A DNA stretch of 5,942 nucleotides from Bacteroidales bacterium UBA4347 (GCA_002394185.1 DGTB01000159.1:1-5942), one strand, 5' to 3'. Counted from the stretch's first letter, positions 1-5,906 are shown. The notes: generated from the letters alone by a model not told the origin. Numbers and translations: made by a program.

Positions 1-1504
1 CGCCCATCATCCAGTAGTAGTTCATTTTCACCGTGTAGCTGTCGGTCTGCTGGCCATTGATGTAGATGGCGCCGTTCTTCACTTCCAAGGTGTTGCCCTC
101 GTAGGCCGTAATGACACGCTGGTAGAGCGGCAGGTTGTCCAGCGTCAGCTTTAACGTTTCGCCGGCAGCAGGTATATGGATGGGTCCATAGTTGTCGACA
201 CTCCAGTAGAATCCAGGGGCATTGGGGAACAGCATCTCAGATGAGTCGACGGGGTAATCCGTAGGCACGACGGACACGACCACCGACTTGGCCTTCACCT
301 TACCCAGCAGTTCACTGCTCAGCGGCAACTGAAGCATTATGTTGCCCTGGGCGTCATAGCCACGGAAGGAGGTCTCGATGTCGCTTTGGCTGATGCCGCA
401 TTCGGTCAGCACCTTCTCCGGATTGAAGCCTGCGGCAATCAGCACGTCGTAGTCGAACTGCGCATCTTGCGGCATTTCCACCTGCTGACCGTTGATATGC
501 ACTATCTTATTAATAATCTGAAGGTCTTCACCCGGCAAACCCATGCAGCGCTTGATGTAGTTCTCGCGCTTGTCGATGGGGCGAACCTTCACCTTGCCCA
601 AGGGACCCAGCTGCGGATGGTAGGCATTGCCACTGAGCACCGCCTCGCGGCCAAACTGCTGCACAGCCTCGTAGTAGGTGTATTTGCCTTCGGGGAAGTT
701 TCCCAAAATAGTGTCGCCTGCAGGGAAATTGAACACCACCGCGTCGAAACGCTTCACATGGGTATACCCCGGGAAACGGTGGTAGGGCAACTGCGGCCAG
801 TCGAGATATGAATCAGCCTTTGTGCCGACAATCGTGTTGTGCATCAGCGGCAGCGCCAACGGTGTCATTATCACCCTCGGACCATAGGCCATTTTGCTCA
901 CCAGCAGGTGGTCGCCCACCAGCAGGCTCTTCTCCATGCTCGACGAGGGGATGGAAAACAACTCGAAAACAAAGCCGCGGATAAGGATGGCTGCTATCAG
1001 AGCGAAGACGATGGCCTCCGTCCAGTCGCGGGCCTCGCTGATCTTTTCCGGCGGATTCGTCTTGGGGTTATGGAAGTTCATCACCCAGCCACGGCCTTCC
1101 GTCACATCACATCTTCCTTCCTGTTGCGCAACAGTGTCCACGGAGGTTCCACCAGCCTTGTTTTCCACAGGCAGTGTGCTCTCAATCCTTTTGCCAGGAG
1201 TCATACCCAATATAGGCAAATAGAAACACGGCAGCAACACTCCAAAGGTCTGTTCCCAGAAATTCGTCCGGCGGAAGCACCGCGCCGTCTCCACCACCAA
1301 CAGCAGAAACGTGAAGATATTCACTCCGGGGATAACAAATCCCACATACCACTTCCAGTCCTTGTTGCACAGCCGGACCCACTCCACTATGTTCCACACC
1401 GGCACCACAGCCTTCCACGGCGCCACACCGGCCTTCTTGAATATGAACCAAAGTCCCAATATGGTCCCTACAAAATAGATTATCAACAAGATGTTGTATA
1501 TCAT
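1..1504 (-). CDS. lepB: Signal peptidase I, long Bacteroidetes type (partial, 3' end beyond window)
   Basis: Membrane-bound serine/lysine endopeptidase that removes signal peptides from exported pre-proteins on the outer face of the inner membrane. Translating leftward from the ATG at 1504 gives 501 intact codons with no stop. Residues 1-22, about 53-71 and about 86-101 are hydrophobic and form an N-terminal membrane domain resembling DUF5684. A further membrane segment at about 163-182 leads into the catalytic region. Box B is IPSSSMEKSLLVGD, with nucleophile Ser189 (family knowledge); box D is YIKRCMGLPGED, with general-base Lys318. Between and after these lie the large insertions usual in Bacteroidetes LepB, including FYWSVDNYGPIHIP at 432-445. 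The last visible residues, YYWMMG, are exactly what precedes box E (GDNRxxSxDSR), so the cut is the window edge and not a broken gene. The start follows an A-rich stretch without Shine-Dalgarno, 24 bases after the upstream glycosyltransferase, suggesting co-transcription. Confidence 0.96.
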   Translation of the reverse strand, partial: MIYNILLIIYFVGTILGLWFIFKKAGVAPWKAVVPVWNIVEWVRLCNKDWKWYVGFVIPGVNIFTFLLLVVETARCFRRTNFWEQTFGVLLPCFYLPILGMTPGKRIESTLPVENKAGGTSVDTVAQQEGRCDVTEGRGWVMNFHNPKTNPPEKISEARDWTEAIVFALIAAILIRGFVFELFSIPSSSMEKSLLVGDHLLVSKMAYGPRVIMTPLALPLMHNTIVGTKADSYLDWPQLPYHRFPGYTHVKRFDAVVFNFPAGDTILGNFPEGKYTYYEAVQQFGREAVLSGNAYHPQLGPLGKVKVRPIDKRENYIKRCMGLPGEDLQIINKIVHINGQQVEMPQDAQFDYDVLIAAGFNPEKVLTECGISQSDIETSFRGYDAQGNIMLQLPLSSELLGKVKAKSVVVSVVPTDYPVDSSEMLFPNAPGFYWSVDNYGPIHIPAAGETLKLTLDNLPLYQRVITAYEGNTLEVKNGAIYINGQQTDSYTVKMNYYWMMG

Positions 1505-1528
1505 ATTATCAATTTTTTTTACTGTTAT

Positions 1529-2638
1529 CTATTGTCTGTTACATCCAACCGAGGACGCAACCTCTATCAATCTATTTTTTTCTTTGTCCCAGTTCAAATC
1601 TTTTCTCGCATCTGCAAAACGATTGCGACGTTCTTCAGCATCAAGGTGCTGCCAGTAGTCGAGCAATCGCCTTACTGCTTCCACCAATGCACGTGGACCA
1701 GGGTTTTCCATCAACTCACCCACGCCATAAGTCTTTATGACGCGCGCCGTCTCCGGCATGTTGCTTGCCACCATGGGCACCCCAGCAGCCACAAAGTCAC
1801 CCACACGGTTGGGGAGCGTCAAGTGATAGCTCAACCCTCTGTCCTCAAGCATCAGCAGCCCAACATCGGCCCGGGGTGTCAAGCGGTTCAGCTCATCAGG
1901 CTCCAGGCGGCCAAGGAACTCCACACGGTCTGCCCACGGCTTGGAGCCTGCATAGTGGCGCATCTCATCAATCAAGTCTCCCCCTCCGGCCACAACCAGT
2001 CGGCACTCGGGCAACATCTCCAGCGCATCAATGGCCCAATCCACTCCCCTACCCTCGTTCACGGCTCCCTGGTAGAGCAATAGCGGATGCTCATCAGTCT
2101 TTCCTTTCGGAAAACTCTCCGAATCACAAGGGCGGACATTCCTCACCACCGTCATCCTCACCCCGTTATGGTCTGCATAATAGTCAGCAAAACTTTGGCA
2201 TACTGTCATCAGCCTCGTACACTTGGGCATCAATATCCGGTTGATCAACTTCCATGCCATCTTCACCAACGGGCGCCCCACCACTTCCGGCAGCTCGGGG
2301 AAAATCTCGTGTGCATCCATCACCAACGGGCAATGCAATTTCCTCGCCGCCCACCATCCACCAACCAGTGTATCGCTGTCGTTCACCCACACCACATCTG
2401 GCTTCTCCGCCACCAGCACCTTGGCAAGCCTGAGGTTGAACTCAGCGTAGAAACGTGGACCTCTGACATGCTTCAGCACCATACGTTCCGTTCGGTAAGG
2501 ACGCTGCACCTCTGCACTTTGGGGCAAACGACGACCTACAAGCAACACCTCGTAGCCCGCCTTCTGTAGTTCCCTGCAATGACGGTCAACACGCTGGTCG
2601 GTCACCAAATCATTGATCACCGCCATCGCAATCTTCAT
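1529..2638 (-). CDS. Glycosyltransferase, GT-B fold, family 4-like
   Basis: Predicted cytoplasmic enzyme that moves a sugar from an activated nucleotide donor to a glycan or lipid acceptor; donor and acceptor cannot be told from the sequence. The 369-residue protein opens with a Rossmann strand (MKIAMAVINDLVTDQRVDRH) typical of the N-terminal GT-B domain, with DAHEIFPELPEV at 108-119. The C-terminal donor-binding domain begins near LLLYQGAVNEGRG (187-198), has VVAGGGD (215-221), and ends with the family-4 signature E265 ... LPNRVGDFVAAGVPMVASNMPE (275-296). Length is normal for the family. I chose the ATG at 2638: an in-frame TTG at 2659 would only add MSISGDR ahead of a canonical first strand. 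A GGAG lies about 7 bases upstream, which is unusual for this phylum and may be chance. It is probably the first gene of a unit with lepB. It could act in lipopolysaccharide, capsule or protein O-glycan synthesis; neighbours do not decide. No obvious TAnnTTTG promoter is seen on this strand upstream. Confidence 0.9.
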   Translation of the reverse strand: MKIAMAVINDLVTDQRVDRHCRELQKAGYEVLLVGRRLPQSAEVQRPYRTERMVLKHVRGPRFYAEFNLRLAKVLVAEKPDVVWVNDSDTLVGGWWAARKLHCPLVMDAHEIFPELPEVVGRPLVKMAWKLINRILMPKCTRLMTVCQSFADYYADHNGVRMTVVRNVRPCDSESFPKGKTDEHPLLLYQGAVNEGRGVDWAIDALEMLPECRLVVAGGGDLIDEMRHYAGSKPWADRVEFLGRLEPDELNRLTPRADVGLLMLEDRGLSYHLTLPNRVGDFVAAGVPMVASNMPETARVIKTYGVGELMENPGPRALVEAVRRLLDYWQHLDAEERRNRFADARKDLNWDKEKNRLIEVASSVGCNRQ

Positions 2639-2672
2639 CCTATCTCCACTAATACTCAACCCTTTATCCCTA

Positions 2673-2707
2673 TTTCTTAACTCTTAATTCTTAATTCTTA
2701 ACTCCTT
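2673..2707. repeat. Heptamer tandem repeat tract in the divergent intergenic region
   Basis: Five consecutive 7-base units fit the pattern, read on the + strand: a degenerate TTTCTTA at 2673, ACTCTTA at 2680, ATTCTTA at 2687 and again at 2694, and a decaying ACTCCTT at 2701. The tract lies between the glycosyltransferase start and the promoter of the META-domain gene. The same ACTCTTA unit recurs at the next two gene junctions to the right. The periodicity is seen directly; any function is unknown. Confidence 0.85.
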
Positions 2708-2733
2708 TAATAACGCAATTCAAAAACTTTTCG

Positions 2734-2741
2734 TATCTTTG
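2734..2741 (+). promoter_or_regulatory. Bacteroidetes -7 promoter element (TATCTTTG) for the META-NUDIX-dprA cluster
   Basis: TATCTTTG matches the Bacteroidetes primary-sigma consensus TAnnTTTG exactly. It lies 31 bases before the ATG at 2773, so transcription would start within about ten bases downstream and give a leader of roughly 20-30 bases. A good TTTG-type -33 element is not evident about 20 bases upstream, where the sequence is AT-rich. Confidence 0.75.
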
Positions 2742-2752
2742 CACCGGATTTT

Positions 2753-2773
2753 TTATCAACAACCTGTGGAAAA
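2753..2773. promoter_or_regulatory. Inverted pair of DnaA-box-like 9-mers
   Basis: TTATCAACA at 2753-2761 differs at one position from the classical DnaA box TTATCCACA. After three bases comes TGTGGAAAA at 2765-2773, whose complement TTTTCCACA fits the relaxed form TTWTNCACA. The two face each other across ACC and end on the first base of the META-gene ATG, inside its predicted leader. The sequence match is seen directly; binding by DnaA is inference. Two sites are too few to call an origin. Confidence 0.4.
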
Positions 2774-3273
2774 TGAAAAAACGTAAAATACGCCCCTCCC
2801 TTTTCATGCCTCTATGCCTCTGGGGCACTATATCCCTATTTCCCGCTTGCTCCACCACCCAGTCGTCCAACCATTCTACCACTTTGCCAATCCCTGAGCT
2901 CGACAAAGAGTCAGTGTGGCAGCTCGTCGAGATGGCCGGTCGGTCCTTACCTTCCGACGCGGGCCCCATCACACTCCAGTTCAACCCCGAGGCCGGCACC
3001 CTCCGCGGACAATCCTCCTGCAACACCTACTCCGCCGACTACACCCTCTCCCCCACAACCTACTCTTACACAGGGTCCCTCAACAGTTCCGCCACACTCA
3101 AACTCTCCAACCATTCACACACCGACATCCAGTGCGCCGAGGCCCAGATGAACACCGAGCAACGCTACCTCGCCCTCCTTGCCAAATGCAACCATCTTAG
3201 CATCAACGATACCAAATGGACCCTCACCCTCTCCAACAAGGGCCGCACCCCCCTCGTCTTCTCTCTCCAATAA
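2773..3273 (+). CDS. META/HslJ-domain lipoprotein
   Basis: Small predicted envelope lipoprotein of 166 residues. The N-terminus has a basic start (MKKRKIR), a hydrophobic stretch at about 9-24 and a Cys at 26 within LFPACS. This is a somewhat loose lipobox (Phe at -3, Pro at -2), so lipidation is likely but not certain. No acidic or Lys-acidic patch follows the Cys, so the Bacteroidetes surface-export signal is not apparent and a periplasm-facing position is inferred. Residues 49-166 resemble a META/HslJ domain: VWQLVEMAGRSLP opens it, RGQSSCNTYSADY (78-90) corresponds to the family's G.sGCN.Y.g.Y motif, C121 to its later conserved Cys region, and LVFSLQ closes it. Such proteins are linked to heat or antibiotic stress or envelope upkeep in other bacteria, but a biochemical activity is not established. 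It is the first gene after the promoter at 2734 and is 16 bases from the NUDIX gene. Confidence 0.82.
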   Translation: MKKRKIRPSLFMPLCLWGTISLFPACSTTQSSNHSTTLPIPELDKESVWQLVEMAGRSLPSDAGPITLQFNPEAGTLRGQSSCNTYSADYTLSPTTYSYTGSLNSSATLKLSNHSHTDIQCAEAQMNTEQRYLALLAKCNHLSINDTKWTLTLSNKGRTPLVFSLQ

Positions 3274-3275
3274 TA

Positions 3276-3289
3276 ACTCTTAACTGACA
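3276..3289 (+). repeat. Two heptamer units between the META and NUDIX genes
   Basis: ACTCTTA (3276-3282) and ACTGACA (3283-3289) fill nearly the whole 16-base gap and abut the NUDIX ATG. The 17-mer TAACTCTTAACTGACAA at 3274-3290 recurs with one change (G to C) at 3799-3815, just before dprA. With no Shine-Dalgarno present, this repeat makes up the whole translation-initiation region of the gene. Confidence 0.75.
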
Positions 3290-3808
3290 ATGAAACTCTC
3301 CTATAAATACCACACCTTCCGCCTCCCCCTCTGGCTCCTGCGCTTCCTGAAGCGCCACACCGTCTATGTCCGCGCCGCCGGCGGCATCGTCACCGCTCCC
3401 GACGGCGACATGCTCCTCATCCAGCGCAACGGCCGCTGGGACCTCGCCAAGGGAAAAGTCGAATCCGGCGAAACCCTCCTCCAGGCCGCCCTCCGCGAAG
3501 TCCAGGAAGAAACCGGCATCCCCTGTCACCCACTTCCCCTTTCCGCCTCCCGGCCTCTCAAAACCTACCACCTCTTCCGCGCCCCCAAGGTCTGGTACTC
3601 CGGTCCCAATCCCCCGGCCCGCCGCTGGCATCTCAAGCAGACCTCCTGGTTCCCCATGACGGCGGAGAAACAGCCCGTCAACCCCCAGCAGGAGGAGGGC
3701 ATCACCGGCGGCCAGTGGGTCACCCCCTCCGAGTGGCACCGCCGCCTCCAGACCTCCTACGGCACCCTCCGCACCCTGAGCAACAAACTCTTAACCCATA
3801 ACTCTTAA
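3290..3808 (+). CDS. NUDIX hydrolase
   Basis: Predicted cytoplasmic Mg2+-dependent pyrophosphohydrolase acting on a nucleoside diphosphate linked to another group; the true substrate cannot be read from sequence. The complete NUDIX box runs from G55 to I77: G, five residues, E61, seven residues, R69-E70, V, Q, E73-E74, T, G, I. E70, E73 and E74 are the expected metal ligands. WDLAKGKVE just before and within the box recalls the WDLPKGK of dinucleoside-polyphosphate hydrolase-like members. RAAGGIV at 28-34 is the usual first strand. The C-terminal half keeps TYH (near 92), LKQTSWF and a late W in GGQWV, as in Bacteroidales homologues. The ATG at 3290 follows the META stop by 16 bases. The last residues, KLLTHNS, are encoded by heptamer repeat DNA, so the C-terminus is probably not conserved. 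Likely co-transcribed with its neighbours. Confidence 0.93.
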   Translation: MKLSYKYHTFRLPLWLLRFLKRHTVYVRAAGGIVTAPDGDMLLIQRNGRWDLAKGKVESGETLLQAALREVQEETGIPCHPLPLSASRPLKTYHLFRAPKVWYSGPNPPARRWHLKQTSWFPMTAEKQPVNPQQEEGITGGQWVTPSEWHRRLQTSYGTLRTLSNKLLTHNS

Positions 3809-3821
3809 CTCACAACTCCCA
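3787..3821 (+). repeat. Five heptamer units spanning the NUDIX stop and the dprA start
   Basis: Consecutive 7-base units start at 3787 (ACTCTTA), 3794 (ACCCATA), 3801 (ACTCTTA), 3808 (ACTCACA) and 3815 (ACTCCCA). The first three encode the NUDIX C-terminus up to its TAA at 3806-3808. The last unit ends on the A of the dprA ATG. Stop, intergenic spacer and start are therefore all built from one repeat. Confidence 0.8.
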
Positions 3822-4927
3822 TGGAACGTCTCTCGCAGATAGCCCTCACTCTCACCCCCGGACTCGGCAACACCTCCATCCGGCGCCTCGTCGACCTCTA
3901 CCCCGACGACGACCCCTTCTCCCTGCCCGCCTCCGAGCTCAAGACCGTCTTTGCCAACCATCCCACCATCCTCGGCCACATCCAGGGCAAGACCGCCTTT
4001 CCCCGTGCCGAGCAGGAAATGGCCTTCTGCGAGAAGAATGGCATCCGCCCCCTCTTCTTCACCTCCCCCGACTACCCCGAGCGGCTCAACCGCGCCGAGA
4101 CCGAGGACTGCCCTGCCCTGCTCTACGTCATGGGCACCGCCAACCTCAACCCCGACCGTTCCGTTGCCATCGTCGGCACCCGCCGCGCCACCCCGCAGGG
4201 CCGCGACAACACCGACCGCCTCGTCGGCCAGCTCACAGCCTACCATACCCCTATCGTCAGCGGCCTGGCCTACGGCATCGACACCGCCGCCCACACCGCC
4301 GCCCTCGACCACTCCCTGCCCACCGTCGCCGTCCTCGGCCACGGCCTGGACCGTATCTATCCCGCCGAGAACCGCCCCCTGGCCAAGCGCATCCTCGAAG
4401 CCTCCGGCGCCCTCGTCACCGAATACCCCTCCGGCACCGCCATCAATCCCCGCTACTTCCCTGCGCGCAACCGCATCATTGCCGCCCTCGGCGACGCCAC
4501 TGTCGTCGTCGAAGCCTCCGAGAAAGGCGGCGCCCTCATCACCGCCGCCATCGCCGCCAGCTACCACCGCGACGTCTTCGCCCTCCCCGGACGCCTCTCC
4601 GACACCTACTCCCGCGGCACCATCAACCTCATTGCCACCAACCGTGCCCTCCTGGCACGCAATGCCGACGACATAGCCTTCCAGCTCGGCTGGCCCCTCG
4701 TGGGCCAACAGGCCACCCTCGAAGGCCTGAAGGAGACACCGCGCCTCTCGCCCGACGAACAGAAGATTGCCGACGCCCTGCGCAACGCCGACCATCTCAC
4801 CCTCGACGAAATCGCCCGCACCACCTCCTTCTCCCTCCCCCGCGCCGCCGGCATCCTCTTCAACATGGAAATGGCCAAGCAGGTACGCACCCTGCCCGGC
4901 CATCTCTATCAGCTGATCGACAAGTAA
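3821..4927 (+). CDS. dprA: DNA processing protein DprA (Smf)
   Basis: Cytoplasmic single-stranded-DNA-binding protein that shields incoming ssDNA and loads RecA during natural transformation; many bacteria not known to be competent also carry it. The 368-residue length is typical. Residues 1-60 form the N-terminal SAM/HhH-like part (LTPGLGNTSIRRLV). The Rossmann-like core at about 80-285 shows SVAIVGTRRAT (114-124), SGLAYGIDTAAHTAAL (147-162), GHGLDRIYPAENR (173-185), EYPSGTAINPRYFPARNRII (201-220), VVEASEKGGALITAAIA (229-245) and FALPGR (253-258). Residues about 308-366 form the winged-helix tail. In the segment SRGTINLI (264-271) the expected S-x-G-x-N order is changed: the Asn sits one position late. 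The start overlaps the last heptamer unit, 12 bases after the NUDIX stop. Codons are overwhelmingly C-ending. The stop lies 6 bases from the convergent methyltransferase. Confidence 0.97.
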   Translation: MERLSQIALTLTPGLGNTSIRRLVDLYPDDDPFSLPASELKTVFANHPTILGHIQGKTAFPRAEQEMAFCEKNGIRPLFFTSPDYPERLNRAETEDCPALLYVMGTANLNPDRSVAIVGTRRATPQGRDNTDRLVGQLTAYHTPIVSGLAYGIDTAAHTAALDHSLPTVAVLGHGLDRIYPAENRPLAKRILEASGALVTEYPSGTAINPRYFPARNRIIAALGDATVVVEASEKGGALITAAIAASYHRDVFALPGRLSDTYSRGTINLIATNRALLARNADDIAFQLGWPLVGQQATLEGLKETPRLSPDEQKIADALRNADHLTLDEIARTTSFSLPRAAGILFNMEMAKQVRTLPGHLYQLIDK

Positions 4928-4953
4928 AAAAAATCATCCGGGCTGTTCGCCCG
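4926..4953 (-). terminator. Possible intrinsic terminator of the methyltransferase gene, overlapping both stop codons
   Basis: Read leftward, CGGGC (4953-4949) and GCCCG (4943-4939) form a perfect 5-bp GC stem with a 5-base loop. Five bases later come eight T (4933-4926), which reach into the dprA stop codon on the other strand. The stem is short and the stem-to-T spacing is longer than ideal, so this is only moderately supported. The stem includes the last codons of the methyltransferase. No comparable T-tailed hairpin serves dprA on the + strand. Confidence 0.4.
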
Positions 4954-5815
4954 CCAGCTGGTAAAAGGCCACGGCGGCGGCAGCGGCCACATTGAGCGAG
5001 TCCACGCCACGCTGCATGGGTATCTTGGCCACGTAGTCGCACCCTTGCAACACACTGTCGCTCAGCCCATCGCCCTCGGTACCCATAATGATGGCCAGCC
5101 GCTCGGGCTCGCGCAGCACCGGGTCGCCGATGCCAACGGAACGGTCCGTCAAGGCCATGGCCACGGTCTTGAAGCCGCACTCCCGCAGCTGGCCGTAGTG
5201 GTCCAGCCACGTCCACGGCACCTGGAACACCGTGCCCATGCTCACACGGCAGGCGCGGCGGTTCAGCGGGTCGCAGCAGGTGCGCGTCAGCAGCACGGCA
5301 TCCATGCCCAGCGCCGCCGCGGCACGGAAGATGGCCCCGATATTCTCCGAGTTCACCACGCTGTCTATCACCGCCACACGGCGTTTGCGGCCGCCACACT
5401 CGCCCCCGACCACTTCCTCCACACTCGGCATCCGCGCCGGACGGCGCATGGCACACAGCACGCCGCGCGTCAGCGCATAGCCTGTCAAACCGGCCAGCAC
5501 TTCGCGGTCGGCCGTATACACCGGCACCTCCGCGATGTCCCCCTCCCCGAGGGGGGCTGTCGGCAGTACCGAAGGGGCGTTCCGTTCGCCGCACTCCTCC
5601 AGCATCCCGCGCACCTGCGTATCAATATATTTACGCTCGCACAAAAAGGATATCGGACGCATGCCTGCAGCCAGCGCCACACGGATCACCTTCTCGCTCT
5701 CAACAATGAAAACGCCCTTCTCCGGCTCCAGCCTGTTGCGCAGCTGCGCTTCTGTAAGGTGCGCATACACAGCCACCTCCGGCACTTCAAGACTATCTAT
5801 CTCTATTACTTTCAT
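4934..5815 (-). CDS. TrmH/SpoU-family (SPOUT) RNA 2'-O-methyltransferase
   Basis: Predicted S-adenosylmethionine-dependent enzyme that methylates a ribose 2'-OH in tRNA or rRNA; the target base is unknown. It has 293 residues. The N-terminal part (about 18-125), including RNRLEPEKGVFIVESEKVI, matches the substrate-binding domain of the family. The SPOUT domain carries motif 1, NSENIGAIFRAAAALG (155-170) with N158 and the catalytic-type R164; motif 2, IIMGTEGDGLS (242-252) with E247; and motif 3, IPMQRGVDSLNVAAAAAVAF (265-284) with S273 and N275. CCDPLNRRACRVSMGTVFQV (180-199) is the usual intermediate block. All knot residues are intact. I chose the ATG at 5815; a GTG at 5872 would place the promoter inside the gene. 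A stretch at about residues 77-95 (RERNA-to-GD region) looks like an insert over a GC-rich hairpin. It is transcribed from its own promoter and converges on dprA. Confidence 0.93.
   Translation of the reverse strand: MKVIEIDSLEVPEVAVYAHLTEAQLRNRLEPEKGVFIVESEKVIRVALAAGMRPISFLCERKYIDTQVRGMLEECGERNAPSVLPTAPLGEGDIAEVPVYTADREVLAGLTGYALTRGVLCAMRRPARMPSVEEVVGGECGGRKRRVAVIDSVVNSENIGAIFRAAAALGMDAVLLTRTCCDPLNRRACRVSMGTVFQVPWTWLDHYGQLRECGFKTVAMALTDRSVGIGDPVLREPERLAIIMGTEGDGLSDSVLQGCDYVAKIPMQRGVDSLNVAAAAAVAFYQLAGEQPG
5537..5557. repeat. GC-rich perfect hairpin inside the methyltransferase gene
   Basis: On the + strand CCCCCTC (5539-5545) and GAGGGGG (5549-5555) are perfect inverted arms around a 3-base CCC loop; a wobble and a G-C pair extend the + strand RNA form to 5537/5557. 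The mRNA strand encodes APLGEGD (residues 87-93). The hairpin falls where this protein seems longer than relatives, between the EECG and VPVYTA segments. The inverted repeat is seen directly; that it is an inserted REP-like element is inference. Confidence 0.6.
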
Positions 5816-5820
5816 GCCTG

Positions 5821-5828
5821 CAAAGATA
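5821..5828 (-). promoter_or_regulatory. Bacteroidetes -7 promoter element (TATCTTTG) at the methyltransferase start
   Basis: On the minus strand TATCTTTG (5828-5821) matches TAnnTTTG exactly and is only five bases (CAGGC) before the ATG at 5815. A start site at the usual distance would lie on or next to the ATG, implying a leaderless or nearly leaderless mRNA. A clear TTTG -33 element is not visible; the region about 20 bases upstream is GT-rich. Confidence 0.65.
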
Positions 5829-5906
5829 CGCAAAAAATCCCACACAGCACACCACACACTCCAATTCCCCACCCAAACCCCACCTCATAGGCCCCAAATA
5901 CGGCCG

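Noticed and set aside
1509..1522. T-run on the + strand as a terminator
   Set aside because: No stem precedes it and no + strand gene ends there; on the minus strand it is the A-rich leader of lepB.
839..2083. Long + strand open frame of 414 codons opposite lepB and the glycosyltransferase
   Set aside because: Its His/Gln-rich product has no recognisable domain and it spans two genes with complete catalytic motifs on the other strand; it arises from the base skew.
2639..2659. Extension of the glycosyltransferase to a TTG at 2659
   Set aside because: It adds seven residues before a canonical first beta-strand and replaces an ATG by a rare start codon.
2640..2772. Replication origin, given the DnaA-like sites beside AT-rich heptamers
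   Set aside because: Only two imperfect boxes, no dnaA or dnaN nearby, and an ordinary promoter explains the AT-rich DNA.
3791..4903. Long minus-strand open frame of 370 codons opposite dprA
   Set aside because: The product is a Gly/Ala/Glu-rich composition artefact, the mirror of the C-ending codons of dprA, which has all family motifs.
5816..5872. Extension of the methyltransferase to a GTG at 5872
   Set aside because: It would place an exact -7 promoter element inside the coding region and adds residues (GNWSVWCAVWDF) unlike the family start.
5045..5890. Open frame of 281 codons on the + strand opposite the methyltransferase
   Set aside because: Low-complexity, His/Arg/Ala-rich translation without motifs, and it crosses the promoter of the real gene.
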